64,000 bases of DNA from Bremerella alba. GTDB taxonomy: Bacteria; Planctomycetota; Planctomycetia; Pirellulales; Pirellulaceae. Each line of letters starts with the position of its first letter. Positions within the stretch are counted from its first letter, which is position 1. Positions 1-9,481 of this stretch are shown here, one piece after another. The notes beneath the pieces are model-generated. The model searched no databases. It was not told the DNA's origin and saw nothing but the letters and a program-made list of their open reading frames with translations. The stretch lies in assembly GCF_013618625.1 (NCBI RefSeq), contig NZ_JABRWO010000013.1, positions 124,001 to 188,000 on the forward strand, in the 5' to 3' direction. The translations under genes were made by a program, and so were the position numbers.

Positions 1-239
1 TATTCGATCTCTTCTTCACGAATACTCCACGTCGCCCCCACCGATTTGCCACCGATATTGGTGACATATTTGGGATGACGGAAATCGAGACGATCGGAAT
101 CTCGTTTTCCATCGCGGGGCGCAAAGCCTTCGGTCCTCTTTTGCATGTTGTCGAGGACGGCCCCCTTGGGGACGCTTGGTTTCGACTTGTAGAACAATCG
201 GACGCGGTAGTCGCGCGAGGTCGCGTTGTCTTCGAGCAC
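1..239 (-). CDS. Unknown protein, N-terminal part (runs off window)
   Basis: An uninterrupted frame reads leftward from a GTG at 239 to the window edge (79 codons seen). The start is well supported: an AAGGAG Shine-Dalgarno sequence lies 5 nt upstream, and an in-frame TGA further upstream leaves this GTG as the first usable start. The visible part is hydrophilic and rich in charged residues (RVRLFYKSK, then many D, R and K), with no signal peptide or membrane segment. I do not recognise a family. It lies downstream of the DUF1579 gene but is separated from it by a good terminator, so it probably has its own promoter. Confidence 0.6.
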   Translation of the reverse strand, partial: MLEDNATSRDYRVRLFYKSKPSVPKGAVLDNMQKRTEGFAPRDGKRDSDRLDFRHPKYVTNIGGKSVGATWSIREEEIE

Positions 240-264
240 GAATTCTCCTTGTGCTTCGTTTCAG

Positions 265-297
265 CCAAAAAGTGCAGCTAGTAGCCTAGCTGCACTT
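265..297 (-). terminator. Rho-independent terminator of the DUF1579 gene
   Basis: A perfect 12-bp inverted repeat (270-281 and 286-297, loop TAGC) is followed on the minus strand by a run of five T. It sits about 30 nt past the stop codon at 326 and before the next minus-strand start at 239. Stem, loop and T-tract are all seen directly. Confidence 0.85.
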
Positions 298-325
298 CAG
301 TATACTCCGCCAGCGGGCCAAACGC

Positions 326-919
326 TTACTGCTTCACGTACTTTATTTTGCCCATTTCGGTGACCGTATCACCGGTTACCTGAGACAACGTGAACACAAA
401 GCCATCTTCGGTCGGGACGGTTGTCATCTGGAAGTTCATCGGTCCGATCGGCGAGCTGCACGTACCTTTTTCGGTCATCACGCCGGTCTTCTCGTCGAGC
501 TGCCCTACCGTGTGCAGGATATGGGTCGACATGTTATCAATCCAAATGCCCACAAAATTCTGCTCGGCATTTTCGTAGCCCAGGATGCCAAAGCCTTCCA
601 TCGGCTGACCATTGTAGGTGCTTGTGAACTCCTGAGTCACAAAGCGTCCGCCCAGAATGGACTTAAATTCAGCGGTCCCTTCGTCCACCGACTCTTCACC
701 TTTGCCAGGCAGAATCCAGTTCGAGGTCGTCTTGTATTTGCCGACCATCGCTTGCAGATGCTTGTGCGGTTCCCCAGGGGCACCAAGCTTCGCCATCACC
801 GCTTCCATCGCCGCAGAATCCAAACTGTCTGCGCTGGACGTCGCAGGCTCTTCGGCTGTCGCAATCGAAACGAGTGCGACCAAGAAAAAGATTCCCAACA
901 TTTTGTTAGTAACTTGCAT
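326..919 (-). CDS. DUF1579 family secreted protein
   Basis: A 197-residue protein with an N-terminal hydrophobic signal peptide (about residues 1-23, ending near ATAEEP) and a DUF1579-type body. The body has the family's HKHLQAMVGKYKTT opening and a central GGRFVTQEF and GFGILGYEN stretch, ending in a short beta-rich tail. The function of DUF1579 is unknown; the fold is lipocalin-like in related families. The start at 919 is preferred over an in-frame start 48 nt upstream because GGGAGA lies 7 nt before it and because it places the signal peptide at the N-terminus. The gene appears monocistronic and ends in a strong terminator. Confidence 0.85.
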   Translation of the reverse strand: MQVTNKMLGIFFLVALVSIATAEEPATSSADSLDSAAMEAVMAKLGAPGEPHKHLQAMVGKYKTTSNWILPGKGEESVDEGTAEFKSILGGRFVTQEFTSTYNGQPMEGFGILGYENAEQNFVGIWIDNMSTHILHTVGQLDEKTGVMTEKGTCSSPIGPMNFQMTTVPTEDGFVFTLSQVTGDTVTEMGKIKYVKQ

Positions 920-1271
920 TGAACGGTCTCCCTGATATGCCCCCCAAGTGAACGTGGCGCTGGCCACACCTGCGTCGATTTTATCGTAGTAAGGTCACCC
1001 TAATCACGCTCTTTTCCCAAACTTCATCTTCCAGGCAACACATAGGGCAAAGTTGATCCCCTTAGATGATTCGCCAACATCCATTCACTAGTTTGACCGT
1101 AGGTATTCGCTCCTTTCTTTTTTGCACCATCCACGCAAAGAATTCATTGACGACTCACAGTATCCCGCATAAAACCACAATTGAAGGGACGCAACCGGTT
1201 TGCAGGATTCGCAAATTTAATTTTGAAGGGGCGCCAGCTTATCTTTTCCTCTCACCGCTAAGGAGGATGCC
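920..1271. other. Intergenic region, divergent promoters expected
   Basis: These 352 nt separate two divergent genes, so both promoters should lie here. A short frame at 1066-1293 overlaps the hemerythrin-like gene and has no ribosome site or protein-like composition. Apart from the AGGAGG at 1261-1266 that serves the gene at 1272, I see no convincing element. Confidence 0.6.
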
Positions 1272-1712
1272 ATGCCCGACCTGCAACGATTGACCGATGC
1301 CGCTGTAACCAAACTTCTGACTGAGCACGCTCTTTTGCACGATCTTCTGGAAGAAGCAGATCAGATCACCGCAGAAGGGGACTCGCCCGAGGCGTTAATC
1401 CTCGGCCTACACGAACTTCGCGACATGATGCATGACCAGTTCGCCCAGGAAGAACGCGGCGGATATTTGCAAGAGACGATCAGTATAGCCCCGCGTTACT
1501 CGTCGGAATGCGAGCAACTTCGGCTCGATCATCGTCTGTTTTTAAGCGACATCGATGCCATGCTCGATGACCTGCATCATAGCCCTGCCGAGACCTTAGC
1601 CACCTTTCACGTACGCTTTCGCGATTTCACAACCCGCTTTTTAAACCACGAGCACCACGAGAACGCGGTCGTGCAAAAGGCGCTTGAAGAAGACATCGGC
1701 GTCGGCGACTAG
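1272..1712 (+). CDS. Hemerythrin-like HHE domain protein
   Basis: A 146-residue, all-helical cytosolic protein with the hemerythrin HHE pattern: H19 and H23 in helix 1, H54 followed by E60 in helix 2, a DHRLFL histidine in helix 3 and an NHEHHEN cluster in helix 4. These are the usual di-iron ligands. Family members bind oxygen or nitric oxide or act as iron or redox sensors; which applies here cannot be told. AGGAGG at 1261-1266 lies 5 nt before the ATG. It stands alone, with the next gene starting about 220 nt downstream. Confidence 0.8.
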   Translation: MPDLQRLTDAAVTKLLTEHALLHDLLEEADQITAEGDSPEALILGLHELRDMMHDQFAQEERGGYLQETISIAPRYSSECEQLRLDHRLFLSDIDAMLDDLHHSPAETLATFHVRFRDFTTRFLNHEHHENAVVQKALEEDIGVGD

Positions 1713-1930
1713 CATCCTCGAAGAGCACCCCATCTCACTTTAAACGCTTGGCCACCGGCATCTCTGCGGTTGGCCATTTTTCATGCCACGGCAGATCAAA
1801 CGGTTGCGATCGTGCCAAGAACGAACGAAAACTGCGTCATTTCGTCCCTATCCGTAGCCGCCAGACCCCAGTAAAATCAACCGATTCCTCGCGATTCTCT
1901 GTCTTCCACTGGGCGTTAGCGCAAGTTTTA

Positions 1931-4465
1931 ATGAACGACATTCAGGCATCCACAATCACGCGCCCAGAACTTCTTGCTCCCGCAGGCGATTGGGACTGTG
2001 CTAGGGCAGCCATTGCTAATGGTGCCGACGCCATCTACTTCGGTCTCGAAACGGGCTTCAATGCCCGGGCTCGTGCCAAGAACTTCTCGCTCGACGACCT
2101 TCCCGCCTTGATGGAAATGCTGCACTGGCATGGGGTCCGGGGGTATACCACTGTCAACACGCTGACCTTCAGTGATGAACTGGCCACCATCGAGCCCATC
2201 ATCCGCCGCATTGCCGAAGCCGGCACCGATGCGGTTCTGGTGCAAGACCTGGGCCTGGTAGGGCTCATCCGCCGGACAGCACCAGAGTTGCCGATACATG
2301 CCTCGACGCAAATGACGCTGACCAGCGCCGAGTGCATTGCCGAGATCGAAGAGACTGGCATCGAGCGTGTCGTCCTGGCTCGCGAGCTTTCCGTCGACGA
2401 GATTGCCAAGATCCACGCCCAAACCCAAATGCCACTGGAAGCATTCGTGCATGGCGCGTTGTGTGTCGCCTACAGCGGCCAATGCCTGACTAGCGAATCG
2501 CTCGGCGGACGCAGCGCCAACCGCGGCCAGTGTGCCCAGGCATGCCGCCTGACGTACGAGCTTGTCTGCGACGGAGCAGACATCGATCTAGGTGATCAGA
2601 AGTACCTCTTGAGCCCGCAAGATCTGGCCGCGTTCGATTTGGTGCCAGAACTGCTCGAGGCTGGCGTCGTCTCGTTCAAGATCGAAGGCCGATTGAAGAC
2701 GCCCGAGTATGTCGCCAACATCACGCGTCATTATCGCCAGGCCATCGATTCGGCCCTGGCCGGCAAGCCGGCAACCTTTACGCCACGGCAAGTCGAAGAG
2801 ATGGAACTCTCGTTCTCGCGCGGCTTCTCGCCTGGCTGGCTGCAAGGCTGCGATCACAAGATGCTTGTCCCGGCCACCAGCAGCGCCAAGCGAGGTGTGC
2901 TGGTAGCCGAAGTCGTCGGGATTGACGATCGACGCAAGCGGGTCAAGCTGGAACTGCACGGTCGATTGAAGGCTGGCGACGGCATCGTTTTCGAGGGAGA
3001 TCGTGCCGCCGGGAAAGAGCAGGGGGGACGCGTCTTCACCGTCAGCCAACGCGGACGCCGCGTCACTGGCGAAGCCACCAACGGCCAAGTCGAAGTCGAC
3101 TTCCCCCGAGGCTCGGTCGACTTTCAATACATTGCCCCTGGGCTGAAAGTGTGGAAGAGTGACGACCCGGCCCTGACTCGCGAACTACGCAAGACCTACA
3201 GCGGCGAACTTCACGGTCGCGATATCCCGCTCACCATCAACGTCTCGGCACGCGTCGGGCAACCACTTCGCGTCTTTGTTTCCAGTGACAGCCTAGGCCA
3301 GTTCGATCTTCAAACCGAAGAGCCGCTCGAGGAAGCCCGCAAGCATGCGTTGAACGAATCATTACTTCACGAGCAGTTTTCTCGCCTGGGTGGCAGTGGC
3401 TATGCCCTGGAAACGCTTTCCGCCAAGATCGCCGGAACTCCGATGGTACCGCTAAGTGTGCTGGGCAAGCTTCGCAAGGCAATGGTTGCCCGCCTGGACG
3501 AAGCCCGCCAACAAATGGCCACCCGGGGCAGAACAATCGAGCACGATCTGGTTCTTTCCGAAATGCAAACGGAAGTGGAATCGGCAGACGCAGAACCAAG
3601 CTTGCCGAAGCTGATCGTGCTCACGCGCTCGATGCACCAATTGGAAGCGGTCCTAAGCCAAGGGATCGAGACCGTCTACGCTGAATTCCAGGACATCCGC
3701 CAATATAAGGATGCCGTCCCAAGCGCGCACGAAGCTGGCTGCAAGATATTCCTAGTCACCCCACGCATTCAAAAGCCAGGCGAGATGGGCATCTTCAAGG
3801 CCCTCTCCAAACATGGGGCTGATGGCTACGTGGTGCGGAACTTGTCAGGCCTGAAGTTCTTCACCGAACTTGGGGCCATGTGCATTGCCGACTTCTCCTT
3901 TAATGCCGCCAACGAACTGACTGTCGACTGGCTACGAAGACACGGGGCCAACCGCGTGACGCCGTCGTACGACCTCAACCGCGACCAGCTCTTGGTGATG
4001 GCCCAACACTGCGCCGCAGGGCACTTAGAACTAGTGATTCACCAGCATATGCCCATGTTCCACATGGAGCACTGCGTTTTCTGCAGTGTCCTCTCACCCG
4101 GCACCAACAAGACCAACTGCGGACGCCCTTGCGACGAGCACGAGGTAAAACTTCGCGATCGAGTCGGGGCCGAACACCCCTTGATCGCTGACGTCGGGTG
4201 CCGCAACACGCTGTTCAACAAAACCCCGCAAAGCGGCGCAGAAGTCGTCCAGCCCATGCTTGAATTGGGCGTGCGAAACTTCCGCATCGAATTGCTAAGC
4301 GACGATCCCCCCAGCGAGATTACCCGCATCATCGACCTGTACCGCAACCTACTGCAAGGCAACATCGGCGGCGAAGAGGTCTGGCGAGAACTCAAGGCCT
4401 TGAACCGAGTCGGGGTCACACGCGGTACACTAGAACACGATCGCGATCCCTTGGCTATTATCTAA
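1931..4465 (+). CDS. U32 family peptidase / RlhA-like RNA hydroxylase
   Basis: An 844-residue protein. The N-terminal half is a U32 TIM-barrel-like domain opening with RPELLAPAGDWDCARAAI and carrying the U32 signature around GQCAQACRLTYEL. A DUF3656-like region follows, and a second U32-like part near the C-terminus has a cysteine cluster (HCVFC, then NCGRPC). This arrangement resembles E. coli RlhA (YdcP), which makes 5-hydroxycytidine in 23S rRNA, but is longer. Older annotations call the family peptidase or collagenase. The ATG at 1931 is chosen because homology begins there; the in-frame extension back to 1748 looks non-coding. The rdgB gene begins 10 nt after its stop, suggesting an operon. 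Confidence 0.85.
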   Translation: MNDIQASTITRPELLAPAGDWDCARAAIANGADAIYFGLETGFNARARAKNFSLDDLPALMEMLHWHGVRGYTTVNTLTFSDELATIEPIIRRIAEAGTDAVLVQDLGLVGLIRRTAPELPIHASTQMTLTSAECIAEIEETGIERVVLARELSVDEIAKIHAQTQMPLEAFVHGALCVAYSGQCLTSESLGGRSANRGQCAQACRLTYELVCDGADIDLGDQKYLLSPQDLAAFDLVPELLEAGVVSFKIEGRLKTPEYVANITRHYRQAIDSALAGKPATFTPRQVEEMELSFSRGFSPGWLQGCDHKMLVPATSSAKRGVLVAEVVGIDDRRKRVKLELHGRLKAGDGIVFEGDRAAGKEQGGRVFTVSQRGRRVTGEATNGQVEVDFPRGSVDFQYIAPGLKVWKSDDPALTRELRKTYSGELHGRDIPLTINVSARVGQPLRVFVSSDSLGQFDLQTEEPLEEARKHALNESLLHEQFSRLGGSGYALETLSAKIAGTPMVPLSVLGKLRKAMVARLDEARQQMATRGRTIEHDLVLSEMQTEVESADAEPSLPKLIVLTRSMHQLEAVLSQGIETVYAEFQDIRQYKDAVPSAHEAGCKIFLVTPRIQKPGEMGIFKALSKHGADGYVVRNLSGLKFFTELGAMCIADFSFNAANELTVDWLRRHGANRVTPSYDLNRDQLLVMAQHCAAGHLELVIHQHMPMFHMEHCVFCSVLSPGTNKTNCGRPCDEHEVKLRDRVGAEHPLIADVGCRNTLFNKTPQSGAEVVQPMLELGVRNFRIELLSDDPPSEITRIIDLYRNLLQGNIGGEEVWRELKALNRVGVTRGTLEHDRDPLAII

Positions 4466-4474
4466 CCGTCCACC

Positions 4475-5089
4475 ATGCCCACCCCCTTAAGCGAGTGCCA
4501 CGAACTGATCGTCGCTACGTCGAACCCCCACAAGGTTCGCGAGCTGACTTACCTGCTACAGCCGCTAGGGCTCCCGGTATACCCGCTTCCAGCGGACATC
4601 GATCTCGAGCCCGTCAAAGAAGATGGCAACACCTTGGCTGAAAATGCCCGCAAGAAGGCCTGCGGCTATGCACGTCAGCTTCAGCGGTGGGTGATCGCCG
4701 ACGACACCGGCCTACAGGTCGACGCGCTCGCTGGAAAACCCGGCGTGCGTTCGGCCCGTTATGCCGGCGACGACGCCATCATGGCGATGAACTTAGCGCT
4801 GCTAATCGAACACATGCTCGACGTTCCCGAAGAAGAACGTTCGGCCCGCTTCGTATGCCATCTGTGTGTTGCTGCCCCTGACGGGGGCGTGGCCTTGGAA
4901 GCGTACGGCGAGTGCCACGGCAAGATCGGCCGGCAACCGATCGGCGAATTCGGGTTTGGCTACGACTCAGTCTTTCTCGTGCAAGATGGCCAGCAAACGC
5001 TGGCCGAACTCGACCAACAGCGGACGGCCCAGCTAGGGCATCGCGGCCATGCGGCGCGATCTCTTATCGCAGCTTGGCCGCGCGGCTAG
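4475..5089 (+). CDS. rdgB: XTP/dITP diphosphatase (RdgB/HAM1)
   Basis: A 204-residue protein of the Ham1/RdgB family, which hydrolyses non-canonical purine triphosphates (XTP, dITP) to monophosphates and keeps them out of DNA and RNA. Diagnostic motifs are VATSNPHKVREL at the N-terminus, EDGNTLAENARKKA, the ADDTGL active-site loop, GVRSARYAG and a C-terminal HRGHAARSL. Length is normal for the family. It follows the U32 gene by 9 nt and is convergent with the next gene, which ends 15 nt away. Confidence 0.93.
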   Translation: MPTPLSECHELIVATSNPHKVRELTYLLQPLGLPVYPLPADIDLEPVKEDGNTLAENARKKACGYARQLQRWVIADDTGLQVDALAGKPGVRSARYAGDDAIMAMNLALLIEHMLDVPEEERSARFVCHLCVAAPDGGVALEAYGECHGKIGRQPIGEFGFGYDSVFLVQDGQQTLAELDQQRTAQLGHRGHAARSLIAAWPRG

Positions 5090-5104
5090 GTCTTCACCGG
5101 CGGG

Positions 5105-5803
5105 CTATCTCCCTTTTCCAGCCAACTGCCGCAGGGCCTGAATCACGTACCGTCGGCGTTTATTGGAAAGCATCGAACCGAAGTGAATGTCTCCGTTGTC
5201 GCGGTATAAGGTGATTCGACGAGATCGATTCTTACCGGAAGATAACGACTCGTCGATCTGCCGCACTTCCGACCAGCGAAACCGTGTGGTCGATCCGATT
5301 GGGCCGACGCCTAGAAAAACGCTCCCGGCATCGTGATCCATCTCGTCGGTCTTAACGACCATCCGGCCAATCACGCTCAGCACAGCAAGCGAACCAAACA
5401 GCAGCGTACCTAAGACGAATGGGATACCAAATAGGGTGCGAAAGAGGTCGAATTCCCCTTCCTGGATCTGGGTCCCATATAGGCCCCACATCGAAAACCC
5501 AGACCATGCACCAATGAACGGTATAAGAAAGAACGCAGATGCGCTGCGGGTGGTCGCCGCAATACGCCACCCCATGCCGTAGTTCTCGTACGTGGTGCCG
5601 CTGGGCGGATCGTCGATGTTGAACGAATCGCTTTCGTCGCTGATCCAGCCGGCGTTTTGATAAACTTGCACCTCGGGCTGCGGCTCGAGCAGCGTCGAGA
5701 TCTTATACGCTTCGTTGCAGTCGTGGCAAATCGCCAGGTCGTTGTCGACGTTCATCTGTCGTGTCGACAGATAGATATCACAGTTGGGGCACTTAAGCTT
5801 CAA
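5105..5803 (-). CDS. Zinc-ribbon membrane protein with PH-like tail
   Basis: A 232-residue protein. Residues 4-32 form a zinc ribbon (CPNC then CHDC). Two hydrophobic segments at about residues 88-108 and 125-150 are predicted membrane helices, and the last 70 residues (FRWSEVRQI, ITLYRDNGDIHFG) resemble a bacterial PH/YcxB-type domain. I do not know the function. It starts 5 nt after the stop of the 5809 gene, so the two are almost certainly co-transcribed. Confidence 0.75.
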   Translation of the reverse strand: MKLKCPNCDIYLSTRQMNVDNDLAICHDCNEAYKISTLLEPQPEVQVYQNAGWISDESDSFNIDDPPSGTTYENYGMGWRIAATTRSASAFFLIPFIGAWSGFSMWGLYGTQIQEGEFDLFRTLFGIPFVLGTLLFGSLAVLSVIGRMVVKTDEMDHDAGSVFLGVGPIGSTTRFRWSEVRQIDESLSSGKNRSRRITLYRDNGDIHFGSMLSNKRRRYVIQALRQLAGKGR

Positions 5804-5808
5804 GGCTA

Positions 5809-6564
5809 CTATCCGACCGGCATTGCCAGTAGTTCGTTCTCAGGTTCCGCAGCCGCTTCCGGCGGCTGCGACGTCAGTAAAACCACATACTCAGGAAATT
5901 GCTTCGTGAACTCGTCGATGGCCACGATCGCTTCTCGGCACGACTCGGAACGAGCGAGAAGCACAGCCGATACAAAGGTCAGCAGCACGGCGCCTACCGC
6001 TGCGAGCCAGATGTACCAAACCAGGAAGAAGAAGGCGAACAACACCCCCACCACTCCTACCAGGCTCGCTTTGCTTAAAAGCTGTTGCCAATGCAGCACT
6101 CGGTAGCGACTCGCTCCCATCCGCTGCATCAACCACGTGCGGCTGAACGCCGGAGGTATATTCGTTCGATAGACATTTCCTTGGTAAATGCCATCGGGAA
6201 TCTCTAATTTTCCGCACATATCCGGAAATTCTTCGATCAACGGATTGTGCTTGCGATACATGTACTCGAGCCCGCCAAAGTAGGTACTTCCCTTTACATA
6301 GACATCGGGATAGTGCTCTTCTTCGTGTTCCAGAAAACTACGCAGATCGGCCGGAGGCTCTTCGTCTACGTAGACCGTCACCGAGAAATCTCCGTCGCCA
6401 TCGCAAAGAAACCAGAGGATCTTTCCCTCTTCGCGCATGGTTTCGGCGAACGAGAACGGATCGTTCTCGAGCATGGTGTCCGCTTCTTCAGGCAAGTTTT
6501 CCGGCCAAAACATCACCATGTTTCCGCCGTCTGTTCCGCCACTGCCGGTGTAATGCGTCATCAA
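5809..6564 (-). CDS. Membrane protein of unknown function
   Basis: A 251-residue protein. The N-terminal 165 residues are acidic and soluble (FLCDGDGDFSVTVYVDEEPP, several EEE stretches). Two adjacent hydrophobic helices follow at about residues 168-205, and then a short cytoplasmic tail. No known domain is recognised. With the zinc-ribbon gene immediately downstream it makes a two-gene minus-strand unit, and both products have a paired-helix membrane anchor. The start used is the first ATG; an internal ATG at codon 16 is possible. Confidence 0.7.
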   Translation of the reverse strand: MMTHYTGSGGTDGGNMVMFWPENLPEEADTMLENDPFSFAETMREEGKILWFLCDGDGDFSVTVYVDEEPPADLRSFLEHEEEHYPDVYVKGSTYFGGLEYMYRKHNPLIEEFPDMCGKLEIPDGIYQGNVYRTNIPPAFSRTWLMQRMGASRYRVLHWQQLLSKASLVGVVGVLFAFFFLVWYIWLAAVGAVLLTFVSAVLLARSESCREAIVAIDEFTKQFPEYVVLLTSQPPEAAAEPENELLAMPVG

Positions 6565-6760
6565 ATGCTATCACTGCTGTCGAATCGAGTCTCAGAATGC
6601 ATTTGTCATACTTTATCACAACGAGCAAGACTAGGGAGAACCACCCCAGCAGGGCCCACCTCTTGGGTTCGTCTTGTCCCATTCTGGCAATTTCGTTAAG
6701 AACGCCGTCCGCGTCCGCGCGGTAAACCGCCGGACCGGCTTGACGAGACACCCAGGAACT

Positions 6761-7945
6761 ATGCGGCCTCCCATGAAGATCGTGCAACTTATATCCGGAA
6801 TTGGCGTTAACGGAGCCGTTATTCAATGTCTTCGCTTGGCCGAAGGACTCGCCAAACGTGGGCACGATGTCACTCTAGTCGCCCGAAACAACTCTTGGAT
6901 TCAAAGCCAACTGCCGGGAACCAATGTCAAGTTCCGCAGCTCCGACCTTCAGCGCTGGCCCTTTAACGACCTAAGAGAGATGGCTCGCTGGGTTGCCCAA
7001 GAACGCGTCGACATTGTCCACACGCATAACACCAGCGGACAAATCTTCGGCGCGATGCTGAAGATGTTTACCAAAATCCCGGTCGTGGCAACCGCCCATC
7101 ACACGAAGCTCCACGCCTATTGGATGCTGAAAGACTTCGTGATCGCCAACTCGGACCATACACGTGGTATCGAGATCGGCTGGAATCGCGTGCGACCCCG
7201 AAACATCGAAACCGTTCGCGCGCTGATCGATCATGCTCCGATCCCCGAAAACTCGCAGCAACTGCGAGATCGCTGGCGACAGGAACATGGATTTCAAAAG
7301 GACGACAAGTTAATCGGAATCGTCGGAGACGTTTGCCCGCGCAAGAATCACTTGTTATTACTGAAGGCCATGCCGCAAATCTTACGGCGTGTTCCCAACG
7401 CCAAGGTCGCCGTCATTGGCAACCGCTGCTACTGGTACATGCAGCGACTTCGCGCCGGCATCGAGCAACTAGGTCTGGAAAACGAGTTCCGCTTTATCGA
7501 CTTCCAATACGACATCCCCAACATGATGCGGGCCATCGATCTGTTGGTTGCCTGTCCTACACAAGAAGCTTTTGGCCTGACACCACCCGAAGCGATGGCT
7601 GCGTTCAAGCCAGTGGTCGCAACCCGGGTCGGCGGGCTGATCGAGAGCGTGGTTGACGGCGAAACGGGCTATCTGGTCCCCAGCAACAACGCCGCTGCAC
7701 TATCATCGGCTGTCGCGAAGGTTTTCGAGAACGACGACCTGGCTGAGCAAATGGGCGTCGCAGGCCGAGCGAGATTCCTCGAGATGTTCGACAACTACAG
7801 CAATGTGATCCGCCACGAAGACATCTACACGGATGTCGCCCGGCGGGTTCTTCGTCGCGATGTCGCCAAGCCGGTCTCGCTCCCTACACGGAAGTCGAAC
7901 TCGCTGCCGACCGCTGGCGTGCCGCCGATGGTCTATCATCGCTAA
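6761..7945 (+). CDS. GT4 family glycosyltransferase
   Basis: A 394-residue GT-B glycosyltransferase. The N-terminal Rossmann domain begins MKIVQLISGIGVNGAV, and the C-terminal nucleotide-sugar domain carries GDVCPRKNH and the GT4 E-x7-E motif (EAFGLTPPE), followed by VATRVGGLIESV. Donor and acceptor cannot be read from sequence. Two starts are plausible, 6761 (AGGA a few nt upstream) and 6773 (where homology begins); I use 6761. It stands alone, with no adjacent polysaccharide genes. Confidence 0.85.
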   Translation: MRPPMKIVQLISGIGVNGAVIQCLRLAEGLAKRGHDVTLVARNNSWIQSQLPGTNVKFRSSDLQRWPFNDLREMARWVAQERVDIVHTHNTSGQIFGAMLKMFTKIPVVATAHHTKLHAYWMLKDFVIANSDHTRGIEIGWNRVRPRNIETVRALIDHAPIPENSQQLRDRWRQEHGFQKDDKLIGIVGDVCPRKNHLLLLKAMPQILRRVPNAKVAVIGNRCYWYMQRLRAGIEQLGLENEFRFIDFQYDIPNMMRAIDLLVACPTQEAFGLTPPEAMAAFKPVVATRVGGLIESVVDGETGYLVPSNNAAALSSAVAKVFENDDLAEQMGVAGRARFLEMFDNYSNVIRHEDIYTDVARRVLRRDVAKPVSLPTRKSNSLPTAGVPPMVYHR

Positions 7946-8076
7946 GCCATTTCCTCGGTATTGCTTCTAGGCGTCCGTAGCGAAACAATACAACCAAGTG
8001 AAGCTTGCGTCGTAACCATCCCATTCCATCGGCGCGAAAACTTCTCTTCTCTTAGCCCCAGCAACGCAGGTTCGCC

Positions 8077-9381
8077 ATGAATGCCCCAACCAATGTCGAT
8101 CTCTTCTCGGGCGCGATCGCTCGGCTCGACAAAGCGTTTCAATTTGCCGACATCGATGCCGAAGCACTCGAACGCCTGAAGCACCCCAAGCAGATTCTGC
8201 AAGTCTCGATACCGGTCCGGATGGACGATGGCTCGCTGAAAGTATTCACCGGCTACCGTGTTCGCCACGATGACACGCGTGGGCCAACCAAGGGTGGCCT
8301 GCGGTACTCGCCGCAGGTAGACATCTCGGAAGTCAAAGCCTTAGCGTTCTGGATGACCTTCAAGTGCGCCGTCATGAACATTCCCTACGGTGGCGCTAAG
8401 GGTGGCATCTGCGTGAACCCGAAAGAGCTTTCGCGGATGGAACTCGAACGGCTCTCACGCGGTTTCATCGAACAGATCGCCGACTTCATCGGTCCGGAAG
8501 TCGATATCCCAGCCCCCGACATGTACACCAATGCCATGATCATGGGCTGGATGATGGATGAGTACTCGAAGATCCATCGCCGCCGCACACCCGGCGTAAT
8601 CACCGGCAAACCAGTTCCCCTGGGAGGCAGCCAAGGACGCGATGACGCCACCGGACGCGGCGCCTATCACTGCATCAAAGAGCTGGAAAAGAAACGCGAC
8701 TGGATCCCCAAAGAGACTCGCGTAGCCGTGCAAGGTTTTGGCAACGCCGGTCAAAGCATTGCCCGCCTGCTGCATGCCGATGGCTATCAAGTGGTTGCCG
8801 TCAGTGATTCGCGTGGTGGAATCTACAAGCCAGGCGGGTTCGACATTCCCAGCTTGATTCAAATTAAGAACGAATCGCGACGTCTGCAGGCCGTTTACTG
8901 TACCGGTTCGGTGTGTGAAGCCGTCGAGGCGAAGTCGATCACCAACGAAGATCTGTTGGAATTAGACGTCGACATTCTCATTCCGGCCGCCTTAGAAGAC
9001 GTGATTACGGCGAACAACGCTAATAAAATCCAAGCCCCGGTCATCATCGAAGTGGCCAATGGTCCCACGACCGGTGAAGCGGACGAGATCCTCAACGAAA
9101 AAGAAAAACTAATTGTCCCGGACATCTTAGCCAATGCCGGCGGCGTGACAGTCAGCTACTTCGAATGGGTGCAAAACCAACAAGGCTATTATTGGAGCCT
9201 GGACGAAGTGCAGCAAAAGCTTCACGCGATGATGACCCAGGAATTCAACCACGTGTACGACTGGATGGTCGAGAAGAAGATCGACATGCGCACGGCCGCC
9301 TATGCGGTCGCACTTTCGAGAATCGGCGCCGCGATCGCTTCGCTAGGGACCGTTCAGTACTTCTCGGACATGGATTCGTAA
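8077..9381 (+). CDS. Glutamate dehydrogenase family (Glu/Leu/Phe/Val DH)
   Basis: A 434-residue cytosolic dehydrogenase that should interconvert glutamate and 2-oxoglutarate plus ammonia. The substrate-binding stretch ([12 protein letters not shown]), the catalytic lysine motif ([10 protein letters not shown]) and the NAD(P)-binding loop ([10 protein letters not shown]) are all present, and the length matches hexameric small GDHs. The nearest relatives are probably glutamate-specific, but leucine or valine specificity cannot be excluded by eye. The ATG at 8077 fits the family N-terminus. Confidence 0.92.
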   Translation: MNAPTNVDLFSGAIARLDKAFQFADIDAEALERLKHPKQILQVSIPVRMDDGSLKVFTGYRVRHDDTRGPTKGGLRYSPQVDISEVKALAFWMTFKCAVMNIPYGGAKGGICVNPKELSRMELERLSRGFIEQIADFIGPEVDIPAPDMYTNAMIMGWMMDEYSKIHRRRTPGVITGKPVPLGGSQGRDDATGRGAYHCIKELEKKRDWIPKETRVAVQGFGNAGQSIARLLHADGYQVVAVSDSRGGIYKPGGFDIPSLIQIKNESRRLQAVYCTGSVCEAVEAKSITNEDLLELDVDILIPAALEDVITANNANKIQAPVIIEVANGPTTGEADEILNEKEKLIVPDILANAGGVTVSYFEWVQNQQGYYWSLDEVQQKLHAMMTQEFNHVYDWMVEKKIDMRTAAYAVALSRIGAAIASLGTVQYFSDMDS

Positions 9382-9481
9382 TTTTATACATTTAACCGGT
9401 TGGCGGGAAATCCTGCGTCGTTCAGAATAGAAGCACCCTTGGCTTGCCTCATTCATCTCTGAACGTCCACGAGGATATTCC

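Noticed and set aside
1066-1293. 75-codon frame before the hemerythrin-like gene
   Set aside because: It overlaps the next gene's start and ribosome site and looks random.
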